Source: an uncultured Lachnospiraceae bacterium | Lineage (GTDB): Bacteria > Bacillota > Clostridia > Lachnospirales > Lachnospiraceae | Assembly (NCBI GenBank): GCA_910577675.1 | Contig: CAJTOR010000007.1 | Coordinates: forward strand, 50,530-114,529 | Direction of reading: 5' to 3' | DNA: 64,000 nt | Shown: positions 34,004-42,571 of the stretch, piece after piece | How positions within the stretch are numbered: position 1 is the stretch's first letter | How the letters are laid out: each line of letters starts with the position of its first letter | Notes under the pieces: model-generated | Seen by the model: the letters and a program-made list of their open reading frames with translations, nothing else | What the model was told of the DNA's origin: nothing | Databases searched by the model: none | Position numbers and translations under genes: made by a program

Positions 34004-34507
34004 CTAGCAGCAGGAGAAACCTTCCTGCGCCTCACCATTAATTACCGGGTAAGCCATACCCTCGGTCACATTGATATAAACTTCAACACTCTTGAGCGCG
34101 GATGCTTTGTTGCCCGCTGCAATCCATCTCTCTTTTGCGATCTCGGCAACATTTTTCGTCTCGATATTCTTGCCCGCAAACTGGATAATCACTGAGGAAT
34201 CAACCGTTTTTGCCACACGCACTGACGATTTAACTTCCTCCACCTTTTTCTCAACCTTTTCCGCAGCTTTCTTTACAGTCTTAGAGGCTCTCTTCCTCGT
34301 TACCTTAGGGGTTTCCTCCTCTGCGGGACTAACCGCTGCGGCCTTTGCTGCTGCGTTCTTAGGCGGTCTTCCAGGTCTTCTTACCGGTTTTGCCACCGCT
34401 TCCGTTTCCACGCTCTTTGCAGCTTCCTGCTCCGCCACCGCCTTTGTTTCCATAGCCGTATCTTTTGCTGCTTCTACCGGAGCCGGATTTTTCTTCCCTC
34501 TTGGCAT
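34004..34507 (-). CDS. Ala/Lys-rich AT-hook protein (DUF6465-like)
   Basis: A 167-residue basic protein. The first 100 residues are alanine, lysine, glutamate and valine rich, resembling histone H1-like tails, with a clear AT-hook RRPGRPPK at about 43-50. The C-terminal 65 residues form a small conserved domain (SSVIIQFAGKNIETKNVAEIAKE) ending in FSCC. The pattern fits a nucleoid-associated protein that binds the minor groove of A+T-rich DNA, but that is inference. The ATG at 34507 has GGAG eight bases upstream. A good terminator follows; the 285-base upstream region is A+T-rich with no clear gene. Confidence 0.68.
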   Translation of the reverse strand: MPRGKKNPAPVEAAKDTAMETKAVAEQEAAKSVETEAVAKPVRRPGRPPKNAAAKAAAVSPAEEETPKVTRKRASKTVKKAAEKVEKKVEEVKSSVRVAKTVDSSVIIQFAGKNIETKNVAEIAKERWIAAGNKASALKSVEVYINVTEGMAYPVINGEAQEGFSCC

Positions 34508-34798
34508 ATTCATATCTCCATTTCTGCGCTGCCCTATTCATTCCGGTTTTTTGCAGGCAGCGCGCAGATGCAAAACCCCGGTTTCAAATACGTACCTGTT
34601 TCCATCCACACCATCGCTCCAATTACATAATCAGGATGTTAATTTGCAACAGGTTTATTGTTTACGCAAAAGATAATATTACAAACACGAAAAAAAAGCA
34701 AGCAAAAATTATTTTATTTTTTAAAATATTTATTTTCTTCCCAGTTTTAAAACAGATCTTTACAAAAAATCAAATAAATAATTCATAATAGTAAATTA

Positions 34799-35782
34799 TC
34801 AAAGGAGCTCGCGGTAGACGCGAAGAACATTTTTATAAAAAATCCCCTCAACCTGGTTCTGGCTGAAACCTGCCGCAAAAAGGGCATCCTCAAGCCTCGG
34901 CAGATACGACGCATCCATAAGTTCTTCGTTTGTCGTGATCCCGTCAAAATCCGAACCAAGCCCAATGCACTCCGTCCCCGCAACCTTTGCAATATGTTTG
35001 ATATGTGAAACTACCTGCGCAATCCCCGCACAAAATTTTTCGCCGGATGTTTTGCCATACAAGAACGAAGGTTCGAAATTAATTCCTGTCACACCGCCGC
35101 AGTCCGCAATTTTTTTTAGCATATCATCCGTTAAATTGCGCACATTCCCACATACCGAACGTGCGTTCGAATGACTTGCGACAAAAGGTTTTTTCGCGTA
35201 TTTCACCACATCATAAAAACCGGCATCCGACAGATGGGAAACATCCACGATTATTCCGAGCCGCTCCATCTCCTGCAAAAATTCAATTCCAAGCGGTGTG
35301 AGCCCGTTGACGGTGTCCGGTTCCAGAGGAAATTCCTTTCTTTTATTTGGATGTCCAAGCCCGTTTTTATAATTCCAGGTCAGCGTGAGCATGCGCACCC
35401 CAAGCCGGTAAAAATCGCGCAGGAAAGCCAGGTTTTCCTTGCACACACCGCCCTCCTCAATTGTAAGTAGCGCAGATATTTTTTTGTCCTTTATATTTTT
35501 CTCGATGTCCCCATAAGTTCTTACCGGCGCAATAAACGCGCTGTTTTCCTCCATCTCCCCATAAAAAGTATCCGCCAGTTCCATACACCACTCGAACGGA
35601 TTTTCGCGCTTTTGTAAATCAACAAACATCGCAAAATTCTGGAGCAGATAATCGCCCTTTTTCATTTTATCAAGGTCGATATGCAGCCCGTTTTTCCTCA
35701 GGCAAATACTCTTATTTTTCCCCGATTTTTTTGCGTACAATATTTCTGCAATTGTATCGCAATGCATATCCGCGACTTTCAT
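34799..35782 (-). CDS. membrane dipeptidase (renal dipeptidase, M19 family)
   Basis: A 327-residue zinc dipeptidase of the amidohydrolase fold. Metal-binding motifs are visible: DMHCDT (H7, D9) at the N-terminus, a glutamate in LLTIEEGG, SHLSDAGF, and ASHSNARS with GLGSDFDG toward the C-terminus. It hydrolyses dipeptides, often with broad or D-residue tolerance. No signal peptide is seen, so it is probably cytoplasmic. The ATG at 35782 has AGAAGGGGGG seven bases upstream. Confidence 0.9.
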   Translation of the reverse strand: MKVADMHCDTIAEILYAKKSGKNKSICLRKNGLHIDLDKMKKGDYLLQNFAMFVDLQKRENPFEWCMELADTFYGEMEENSAFIAPVRTYGDIEKNIKDKKISALLTIEEGGVCKENLAFLRDFYRLGVRMLTLTWNYKNGLGHPNKRKEFPLEPDTVNGLTPLGIEFLQEMERLGIIVDVSHLSDAGFYDVVKYAKKPFVASHSNARSVCGNVRNLTDDMLKKIADCGGVTGINFEPSFLYGKTSGEKFCAGIAQVVSHIKHIAKVAGTECIGLGSDFDGITTNEELMDASYLPRLEDALFAAGFSQNQVEGIFYKNVLRVYRELL

Positions 35783-35975
35783 AAATCCCCCCTTCTGAGA
35801 ATGTTTCGTTCGAAAAGCTGCAAGATAAATCAGCAAATGCCGTTTCTCCTGCCGGGTTCATGTGAAAAACAAATGCATCTGCATAATTTTTCACAGTAGC
35901 TCTCCTCTTTTATCTTCTACTTTCCATATGTATTCATCTTCCCGCAAATTTATTTCAAAAAAATAAATTTTTCCA

Positions 35976-36141
35976 TTTACCATTTGTAAAATTTGCTAGA
36001 TGGTAAATTACAGGATAGTAAATTAATCAAGCAATAGATTAATCAACCGAACATTAACCGAACAATAAAATTGCCGCACGGCAAATTACCAACCGTAATT
36101 TTACCGAACGACAACTCTACCATACATTAATTTTACCGCAC
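35976..36141. repeat. A+T-rich intergenic cluster of short degenerate repeats
   Basis: The gap 35783-36132 has no gene. Its right half is built from repeated variants of TTTACCG(A/C)AC and GGTAAATTA: ACCGAAC at 36046 and 36057, TTACCGAACG at 36101, TTTTACCGCACAG near 36132, and related forms. TTTACCAT (35976-35983) and ATGGTAAA (36000-36007) form a hairpin. The series begins exactly over the ybaK stop codon. The left half, 35783-35975, shows only the dipeptidase upstream region. Confidence 0.55.
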
Positions 36142-36606
36142 AGTAAGGTCAGCACACTGTGCTCCCAGATAGGAAACTAATGCGCCTCCATCCAAAAAAA
36201 CCTGTGCGCCCCTCACGCCGGCGCTAACCGCAATTTTATCAAACAGTATTATTGTTTCATCAAAATAGGTCGGGAACTTTTTCTTCATCCCGACGGGCGA
36301 ACAGCCTCCCCTGATGTAGCCGGTCAGCGCTAAAAGTTCTTTCACATGCACCAGCTCAATCTTTTTATCTCCAACCACCTGCGCCGCCTTCTTTAAATCA
36401 AGCTCCTCCGCCACCGGGATACAGAATACTAAAAATCCGCATTTTTCCCCGCGCGCAACCAGTGTTTTAAACACCACTTCCACGGGCAGTCCGGTCTGCT
36501 CTGCCACATGCACACCGGCTAAGTTCTCCTCATCCACCTCGTATTCAATTAACTCGTACTCAATCCCCGCCTGCGCAAGCAGACGCATCGCATTCGTTTT
36601 TACCAT
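36133..36606 (-). CDS. ybaK: Cys-tRNA(Pro)/aminoacyl-tRNA deacylase YbaK
   Basis: A 157-residue YbaK/EbsC-type editing enzyme that hydrolyses mischarged tRNA, typically Cys-tRNA(Pro). The catalytic lysine sits in VVFKTLVARG (K47), and the GGCSPVGMKKKFP loop is the YbaK signature. The ATG at 36606 has AAAGGA upstream and gives the normal family length. It starts 47 bases inside the rng 3' end, so translation may be coupled. Confidence 0.9.
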   Translation of the reverse strand: MVKTNAMRLLAQAGIEYELIEYEVDEENLAGVHVAEQTGLPVEVVFKTLVARGEKCGFLVFCIPVAEELDLKKAAQVVGDKKIELVHVKELLALTGYIRGGCSPVGMKKKFPTYFDETIILFDKIAVSAGVRGAQVFLDGGALVSYLGAQCADLTVR

Positions 36607-37804
36607 TTCCCAAAATCCTTTCAAAGCCCTCCTCGTGCAGTGGACGGCGCACTTTCTTTCTTGTGATTTCCACAAGATGCAGCGGTGTCATATCCACAAG
36701 GGTTGTTTTTACCGGGTCGGCAGAAAGATATTCCTTTAAAGCCCTAAGCAAAACCGCATCCGATTCCTCCCTTTCCATATCAATAAAATCAACCAAGATA
36801 ATACCGGATAGATTCCTAAGCCTGATCTGGGAAGCAATCTCCCTTGCCGCCTCAAGGTTTATCTCCAAAAAATGTTCCTCTCCCCGCGCCCTTCCCTTCA
36901 CTGCTTTCCCCGTATTCACATCGATTACCGTCAACGCCTCCGTCGGCTCAATTACCAAAGTTGCGCCGCTTTTAAGCCAGACTTTTTTTTGCAGCGCTTC
37001 CTTTAACCGCTGCTCAAAAGAATAAAGTACTTTTAACGGCAGTTCATCCGAATAAAGTTTCAGCTTATTAATATCTTCTGGCTGATATTCCTTTAAATAA
37101 GCTTCCATCTCCTGATGCAGAACAATATCATCCGTTATTATCCCGTCAAGAAAATTACTGTACTGGTCGCGCAAATTGCAAAGATACGCAGGAAGCGCTC
37201 CTTCCAAAACCGAAAATCTGGTGCGGTGCACCCCGTTTTTACAAAGTTTTTCATAGCGCATTATCAAGCTTTCTATTTCTTTAAGAAGCTCTTCCTCCGT
37301 AGCGGAAACCGCATTTGTGCGCACGATAAAACCAAATCCGCCGCCCATATGCTGCAAAAAGAATTCCCTGAGCCGCGCCCTCATTTCCTGATCCACAATT
37401 TTTGATGAGATGCCAACTTCCTCTTTCCCGTGAACCAGCACGGCATATTTTCCGGTCAGATTGATGGCACAGGTTACGGAGGCAAGCTTTGATTTGACAG
37501 CTTCGCGCTCCATCTGTACCACCAGCTCATCCCCCACATGAATTTTACCGTCCGCATGAGTATTTGCGGTTATCGGCAAAATTTCCCCCCCAAGAAACAG
37601 GTATCCCATCACTCCCGGTGCCAGCTCCACAAAGGCAGCATTGATATTTGCAGCAATATTATTTACTCTGCCGACATAGATTCCCCCAAGGCAAACCGCA
37701 GAATCCTGCCGCTCATCCGCCGTTACCTGAACCATTCGCTTCCCGTCATAAAGCGCCGATACAATTTTGCCCTGGTACGGCGTAACCAGCAACTTATATC
37801 CCAT
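36560..37804 (-). CDS. rng: ribonuclease E/G family protein
   Basis: A 414-residue RNase G-type endoribonuclease for mRNA and rRNA processing. An S1-like RNA-binding domain is inserted near the N-terminus (GGIYVGRVNNIAANINAAFVEL). The catalytic Mg2+ aspartates are in VIDVNTGKAV and LVDFIDME. The zinc-link CxxC of E. coli RNase E/G is not evident, and the end is short. The ATG at 37804 has GGGGGAG eight bases upstream and overlaps the preceding gene by 11 bases, as expected for this Clostridia-type cluster. Confidence 0.9.
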   Translation of the reverse strand: MGYKLLVTPYQGKIVSALYDGKRMVQVTADERQDSAVCLGGIYVGRVNNIAANINAAFVELAPGVMGYLFLGGEILPITANTHADGKIHVGDELVVQMEREAVKSKLASVTCAINLTGKYAVLVHGKEEVGISSKIVDQEMRARLREFFLQHMGGGFGFIVRTNAVSATEEELLKEIESLIMRYEKLCKNGVHRTRFSVLEGALPAYLCNLRDQYSNFLDGIITDDIVLHQEMEAYLKEYQPEDINKLKLYSDELPLKVLYSFEQRLKEALQKKVWLKSGATLVIEPTEALTVIDVNTGKAVKGRARGEEHFLEINLEAAREIASQIRLRNLSGIILVDFIDMEREESDAVLLRALKEYLSADPVKTTLVDMTPLHLVEITRKKVRRPLHEEGFERILGNGKNECDASACAGGD

Positions 37805-38648
37805 CCTCAAACTCCCCCGCCATATGCATCCTGTTAAACGGCACAAATTTCCTGCACAGCTTACCTTCACCTGCAATATCCCCGATTTCTCCGTTTTGGG
37901 CAGGGCACTGTTCACAGTAAAGTTCCATCCGGTGGAACTGCAATGCACTCTCCATATATGGAATCCCGCAGGATTTACAAAAACTTTCCATCACCAGTTC
38001 CGGCTTTAAATTATCCACGCTGCCGCTTGAAAGTTTCAAAAAAACGCGCAGTCCATTCTGATAATTTTGCGCGTGGCAGATTCCCTCCTGCCAATCCTCC
38101 AAAATATTTTCCGGCGCAAACCCCCATGCAAAAATCAGCGGGCGGATATCCACCGTATTCGTACTTTTTTTTGATTCCTTCTCCACCATAATTTCCGGGC
38201 GCTGCAAAAATTCCCTGAATTTTTCGTGAAAGTCTTTAAAATATCCGGCGTAATCCTTCCCGTCCACCTTGTCATCTTTTACGGATACCATATAATCCGC
38301 ACATGCCGTAAGCGACATTAACGACTCTTTTTTCTTTCCCGGCTGCCAGTCCGGAACACGCGTGACCGACCAAACCGCAAAACCTTCTGACATTGCGGCA
38401 CTTAGCCGCTCCTTAATCTCCTCGAGGGGATATTCCTCCTTTAGTTCCACATCCATATATTCCCCGTCGCTCGTCTGCCCAAGCCCCAAAGGCGCAGCAA
38501 AATACAATAGCTGGTGTGGGCTAAATCCCTCGGAATATACGACGGCAAGCCCCGAGCGGCGTATTGCCTTCTGGAAATACCGCACCACATCAAGATGCCC
38601 AATAAATTTCGTAAAACCATATTTCGAAAACTTCACCCGCGCTATCAT
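37794..38648 (-). CDS. TIGR03936 family radical SAM-associated protein (DUF2344)
   Basis: A 284-residue protein that usually accompanies a TIGR03960 radical SAM enzyme. The first half reads VKFSKYGFTKFIGHLDVVR and SEGFSPHQLLYFAAPLGLGQTSDGEY, which are family landmarks. The C-terminal part carries cysteine pairs (ESFCKSCGIPY, CEQCPAQNG). The start overlaps the upstream radical SAM gene by four bases. The biochemical function is not established; RNA modification is a common guess because of the linked rng. Confidence 0.85.
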   Translation of the reverse strand: MIARVKFSKYGFTKFIGHLDVVRYFQKAIRRSGLAVVYSEGFSPHQLLYFAAPLGLGQTSDGEYMDVELKEEYPLEEIKERLSAAMSEGFAVWSVTRVPDWQPGKKKESLMSLTACADYMVSVKDDKVDGKDYAGYFKDFHEKFREFLQRPEIMVEKESKKSTNTVDIRPLIFAWGFAPENILEDWQEGICHAQNYQNGLRVFLKLSSGSVDNLKPELVMESFCKSCGIPYMESALQFHRMELYCEQCPAQNGEIGDIAGEGKLCRKFVPFNRMHMAGEFEDGI

Positions 38649-40588
38649 ATATTTTCACCTCCCTGCATCTGCCTTTCGTCCCCCTCTTTAACAGCCGGAT
38701 TTTCATCCTTTTTTTCGAGGGATTTTTCACGCTCTTCATAACATACCCCGCCATGGAAGATATTCGCCCCGCAGCCGGCACAGGCTTTGCGGCAGTTTGG
38801 TGTTACTTCACCCGAAAGTCCCTTCTCATATTCGCGCCACAAAAACTCCTTAGTAATCCCGGCATCAATAAAATCCCACGGGAAAATCTCATCTTTTTCG
38901 CGCTTTCTTGTCGTGTAGAATTCTATATCCACCCCGTTTTTCTCAAAAATATCCATCCAGACATCAAATTTAAAATGCTCCGACCAGGCATCATAAAAAC
39001 ATCCCGCCCGGTAAGCATCCAGTATGGATTTCGCAAGCCTTCGGTCACCTCTTGCAAAAATCCCCTCCATCAATGTAGTATCCGCATCATGCCAGTTATA
39101 TCTTATGCTCCGGCAATTCCTAAGCTCTTTCAGGCGCGCGCTGACAATGCGCTGCTTTTTTAAAAAATCCTCCATCGCATCCATCGGCACCCACTGAAAT
39201 GGTGTAAACGGCTTAGGCACAAAAAACGAAGTGCTGATTACAATCTCAAGCTTCCCGCTGCGCACATCCTTTGGAAGTCCGTAATAACACTGCGCAATTT
39301 TATCCCCAAGCTCCGCAATCCCCGCGATATCCTCCTTCATTTCACCCGGAAGCCCAAGCATAAAATAAAGTTTTACCTTGTTCCACCCAGCCCGAAAAGC
39401 ATCCGTTGCACCCTGCAAAATATTCTGCTCGCTAAGTCCCTTGTTAATCACATCCCTCATGCGCTGCGAACCCGCCTCCGGGGCAAAGGTAAGACTGCTC
39501 TTGCGGATATCCTGCACTTTTCCCATCACATCTAGCGCAAACGCATCAATGCGCAGGGAAGGCAGGGAAATATTAACCTTCTGCCCCGGCATCTCCTCAA
39601 TCAGATAATAAACAAGCTCCGGCAGTTCCTTGTAATCGCTCGAACTAAGAGAACTTAATGTAATTTCATCCTGCCCGGTATTTTCAATCATCAGCTTCGC
39701 GCGCTCCTTTAAAAATTCAAGGTCACGCGCCCTGATAGGCCGGTATAACATACCTGCCTGACAGAAACGGCAGCCGCGGATACACCCGCGCTGTATTTCA
39801 AGCACAATTCGATCCTGAACTGTTTTTAAAAACGGGACAACCGGCTTTTCCGGATAAAATGTATCGCTAAGTTCCATCTCCACCTGTTTTCGGATCACTG
39901 GTTTTGCCGCAGGGTGATCCGGCAAAAAGGAAGCTATGGTTCCATCCTTATGATAAGTTACACGGTAAAAGGCAGGCACATACATCCCCTCTATGGCAGC
40001 AACCTTAGCCAGATAATCCATGCGGCTCCCACCATTTTTCCTGTTTTCCTTGTAGGCATCCAGCACCTGGTCATAGACCGTTTCGCCCTCCCCTATATAA
40101 AAGAAATCAAAAAACTCTGCGATCGGCTCCGGATTATAGGAACATGGACCCCCTCCGATTACAATGGGGTCATCCTCCCCGCGATCCTTTGCCAACAGGG
40201 GAATTCCGGAAAGGTCAAGCACCTGCAAAATATTTGTATAACACATCTCATACTGCAATGTAATGCCGAGAAAATCAAAATTTTTCACCGGCTCCTGCGA
40301 TTCCAGCGCAAAAAGTGGTATATTGTTTTCGCGCATAATCCTGTCAAGGTCCACCCACGGGGAATAAACCCGCTCGCACCAGGTATCCTCCCGCTTGTTA
40401 AACATATCATACAGTATCTGGATGCCGAGATGGGACATCCCCACTTCATACACATCCGGAAAACACATGCAAAAACGGATCTCAACTTTTTCTTTCTCCT
40501 TCATTACTGAATTCACCTCGCCGCCAATATAGCGCGCGGGCTTTTCGACACGGAGCAATATCTCGTCGGACAATGCCAGTTCTCTCAT
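38645..40588 (-). CDS. TIGR03960 family B12-binding radical SAM protein
   Basis: A 647-residue enzyme with an N-terminal cobalamin-binding-like domain (about 50-190: GMSHLGIQILYDM, IGGGPCSYNPEPIAEF) and a radical SAM domain with cluster ligands RGCIRGCRFCQAG near residue 272. The C-terminal region has a further cysteine set (CRKACAGCGAN). It is the first gene of the conserved three-gene unit with DUF2344 and rng. In other Clostridia this unit precedes rplU-rpmA, which is not the case here. The substrate is unknown. Confidence 0.87.
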   Translation of the reverse strand: MRELALSDEILLRVEKPARYIGGEVNSVMKEKEKVEIRFCMCFPDVYEVGMSHLGIQILYDMFNKREDTWCERVYSPWVDLDRIMRENNIPLFALESQEPVKNFDFLGITLQYEMCYTNILQVLDLSGIPLLAKDRGEDDPIVIGGGPCSYNPEPIAEFFDFFYIGEGETVYDQVLDAYKENRKNGGSRMDYLAKVAAIEGMYVPAFYRVTYHKDGTIASFLPDHPAAKPVIRKQVEMELSDTFYPEKPVVPFLKTVQDRIVLEIQRGCIRGCRFCQAGMLYRPIRARDLEFLKERAKLMIENTGQDEITLSSLSSSDYKELPELVYYLIEEMPGQKVNISLPSLRIDAFALDVMGKVQDIRKSSLTFAPEAGSQRMRDVINKGLSEQNILQGATDAFRAGWNKVKLYFMLGLPGEMKEDIAGIAELGDKIAQCYYGLPKDVRSGKLEIVISTSFFVPKPFTPFQWVPMDAMEDFLKKQRIVSARLKELRNCRSIRYNWHDADTTLMEGIFARGDRRLAKSILDAYRAGCFYDAWSEHFKFDVWMDIFEKNGVDIEFYTTRKREKDEIFPWDFIDAGITKEFLWREYEKGLSGEVTPNCRKACAGCGANIFHGGVCYEEREKSLEKKDENPAVKEGDERQMQGGENI

Positions 40589-40728
40589 AGATTTTTATTC
40601 CTTTCTCGCTGCCTTTCTTTCGGGAAATTCCCGAAACGGGCATGGTCAGGTTTTATTTTACGATATCGCAGGAAAGATTGCAAGAAATTTTATCTTCCGG
40701 TGATTTTTTCTCAGATACAACTTCTGCA

Positions 40729-40757
40729 TTGCAAATATAATATAGAAATGTTATAAT
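40729..40757 (+). promoter_or_regulatory. sigma-A promoter of the DUF1703 ATPase gene
   Basis: TTGCAA (40729-40734) and TATAAT (40752-40757), 17-base spacer, 25 bases before the start codon. A strong AAAGGAGGAG site sits at 40766-40775. Confidence 0.8.
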
Positions 40758-40782
40758 TACCAGCAAAAGGAGGAGAATATAA

Positions 40783-42459
40783 ATGGCAAGAACTGTTTCC
40801 ATTGGCAATCAGGATTTTGAAGAAATTATTTCAAACAATTATTTCTATATTGATAAAACAGATTTTATTAAAGAATGGTGGGAAAATGCGGACAGTGTCA
40901 CCTTAATCATGCGCCCAAGACGCTTCGGAAAAACACTGACACTTCATATGCTTGAACGTTTCTTTTCCCTGAAATATTCCGGGAAGGGAGAATTGTTCTC
41001 CGGTTTAAAAATTTGGGAAGATAAAAAATTTCAGGAATTGCAGGGTACCTTCCCGGTAATCAGCCTTTCTTTTTCGGGTATCAAAGGAAATACTTTTGAG
41101 GAAACTAAAAGGGATATCTGCCAGATGATCGCCACTTTATATGATAAGAATAATTATCTTTGTGACTCAGGTATTTTAACCAGGAGAGAATTAAAATATT
41201 TTAACAGTATAACAGAAGATATGCCGGGAATTAATATGGCAATTTCCCTTCAAACTCTCTGCGATTTTATGCAGCGCTATTACGGCAAAAAAGTTATTAT
41301 CCTGCTGGATGAGTACGACACTCCGATGCAGGAAGCCTTTATAAACAACTACTGGGATGAACTGATTTCATTTATCAGAAATCTTTTCAACTCTACCTTT
41401 AAATCAAATCCATATCTTGAACGTGCAATTATGACAGGAATTACTAGGATCAGCAAAGAATCGATTTTTTCTGATCTGAACAATATGGAAGTCGTAACTT
41501 CAACTTCAAATAAATATGCCGAATCCTTTGGTTTTACCCAAAAAGAAGTTTCAGATGCCCTGATTGAGTTCGATCTTTACGAGAATGAGAGTAAAATAAA
41601 ATACTGGTATGATGGATTTACTTTCGGTAATAAAACAGATATTTATAACCCCTGGTCAATCATTAATTTTCTTGACAAGAAAAAACTTAATCCCTATTGG
41701 GCAAATACCAGCAGCAACAGCCTTGTCAGCACCCTGATCCGCGAAGGAAATGGCAATGTAAAAATGATTACGGAGGATTTATTAAGCGGAAATACTTTTC
41801 ATACAAGAATTGACGAGCAGATTGCATTTGACCAGCTAAGAAAGGATGAAACTGCTATCTGGAGCCTGCTGCTTGCCAGTGGATATTTAAAAGTAGAAAA
41901 ATACACAATGCCTCCCGAAACGGAGGAAGAAGAATATGATCTAAAACTGACAAACAATGAAGTAAAACGAATGTTTAAGAACATGATCCGCGGATGGTTT
42001 GGAATATGCAATACACATTATAATGGTTTTCTTGCAGCTCTCCTGCGCAATGACATAGAAGAAATGAATTTATACATGAACGATATTACACTTTCCACTT
42101 TCAGTTTCTTTGACACTGGAAAATCATCCAGCAAACCGGAATGTTTTTACCATGGGTTTGTACTGGGACTGATGGTGGATTTAGCCGACCGATATACTAT
42201 TACCTCCAACCGCGAAAGCGGATATGGGCGTTATGACATTATGCTAAAACCAAAAAATAAAGAAGATCATGCAATTATTATAGAATTTAAAGTACACAAT
42301 AAGAAAAATGAAGAGAATCTGAATGATACTGTCCGGACAGCAAAAGAACAAATTGAAAAAATGAACTATGCCGCCGGACTGATCTCAGAAGGTATTCCTG
42401 CAAATCATATCCGGACATATGGATTTGCATTTGAGGGAAAGAACGTTTTGATCGGTTAG
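40783..42459 (+). CDS. AAA-ATPase-like / PD-(D/E)XK (DUF1703) protein
   Basis: A 558-residue protein of the AAA-ATPase-like plus DUF1703 type, common and often multicopy in Lachnospiraceae and Bacteroidetes. The N-terminal ATPase shows a P-loop-like MRPRRFGKTLTL and Walker B ILLDEYDTPM. The C-terminal nuclease-like domain shows RYDIMLKP and IIEFKVHNK, the D...E-x-K core. The role is unknown; association with mobile DNA or defence has been suggested for the family. It is on the plus strand against the local trend, A+T-rich, and has its own promoter and hairpin, all consistent with horizontal arrival. Confidence 0.85.
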   Translation: MARTVSIGNQDFEEIISNNYFYIDKTDFIKEWWENADSVTLIMRPRRFGKTLTLHMLERFFSLKYSGKGELFSGLKIWEDKKFQELQGTFPVISLSFSGIKGNTFEETKRDICQMIATLYDKNNYLCDSGILTRRELKYFNSITEDMPGINMAISLQTLCDFMQRYYGKKVIILLDEYDTPMQEAFINNYWDELISFIRNLFNSTFKSNPYLERAIMTGITRISKESIFSDLNNMEVVTSTSNKYAESFGFTQKEVSDALIEFDLYENESKIKYWYDGFTFGNKTDIYNPWSIINFLDKKKLNPYWANTSSNSLVSTLIREGNGNVKMITEDLLSGNTFHTRIDEQIAFDQLRKDETAIWSLLLASGYLKVEKYTMPPETEEEEYDLKLTNNEVKRMFKNMIRGWFGICNTHYNGFLAALLRNDIEEMNLYMNDITLSTFSFFDTGKSSSKPECFYHGFVLGLMVDLADRYTITSNRESGYGRYDIMLKPKNKEDHAIIIEFKVHNKKNEENLNDTVRTAKEQIEKMNYAAGLISEGIPANHIRTYGFAFEGKNVLIG

Positions 42460-42488
42460 AAAAATAAAATTTTCAAACATGTTTTCTA

Positions 42489-42522
42489 ACGGGCAGAGCC
42501 GGATTTTTATAGTTCTGCCCGT
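42489..42522. terminator. hairpin between DUF1703 gene and polysaccharide cluster
   Basis: ACGGGCAGA (42489-42497) pairs perfectly with TCTGCCCGT (42514-42522). It lies between convergent genes. The T-tracts on both sides are weak, so terminator function is likely but not certain. Confidence 0.6.
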
Positions 42523-42571
42523 CCTTGTACAAAAAATAAATAAAGTGTCAATAGAACCCAAACACAATGTT

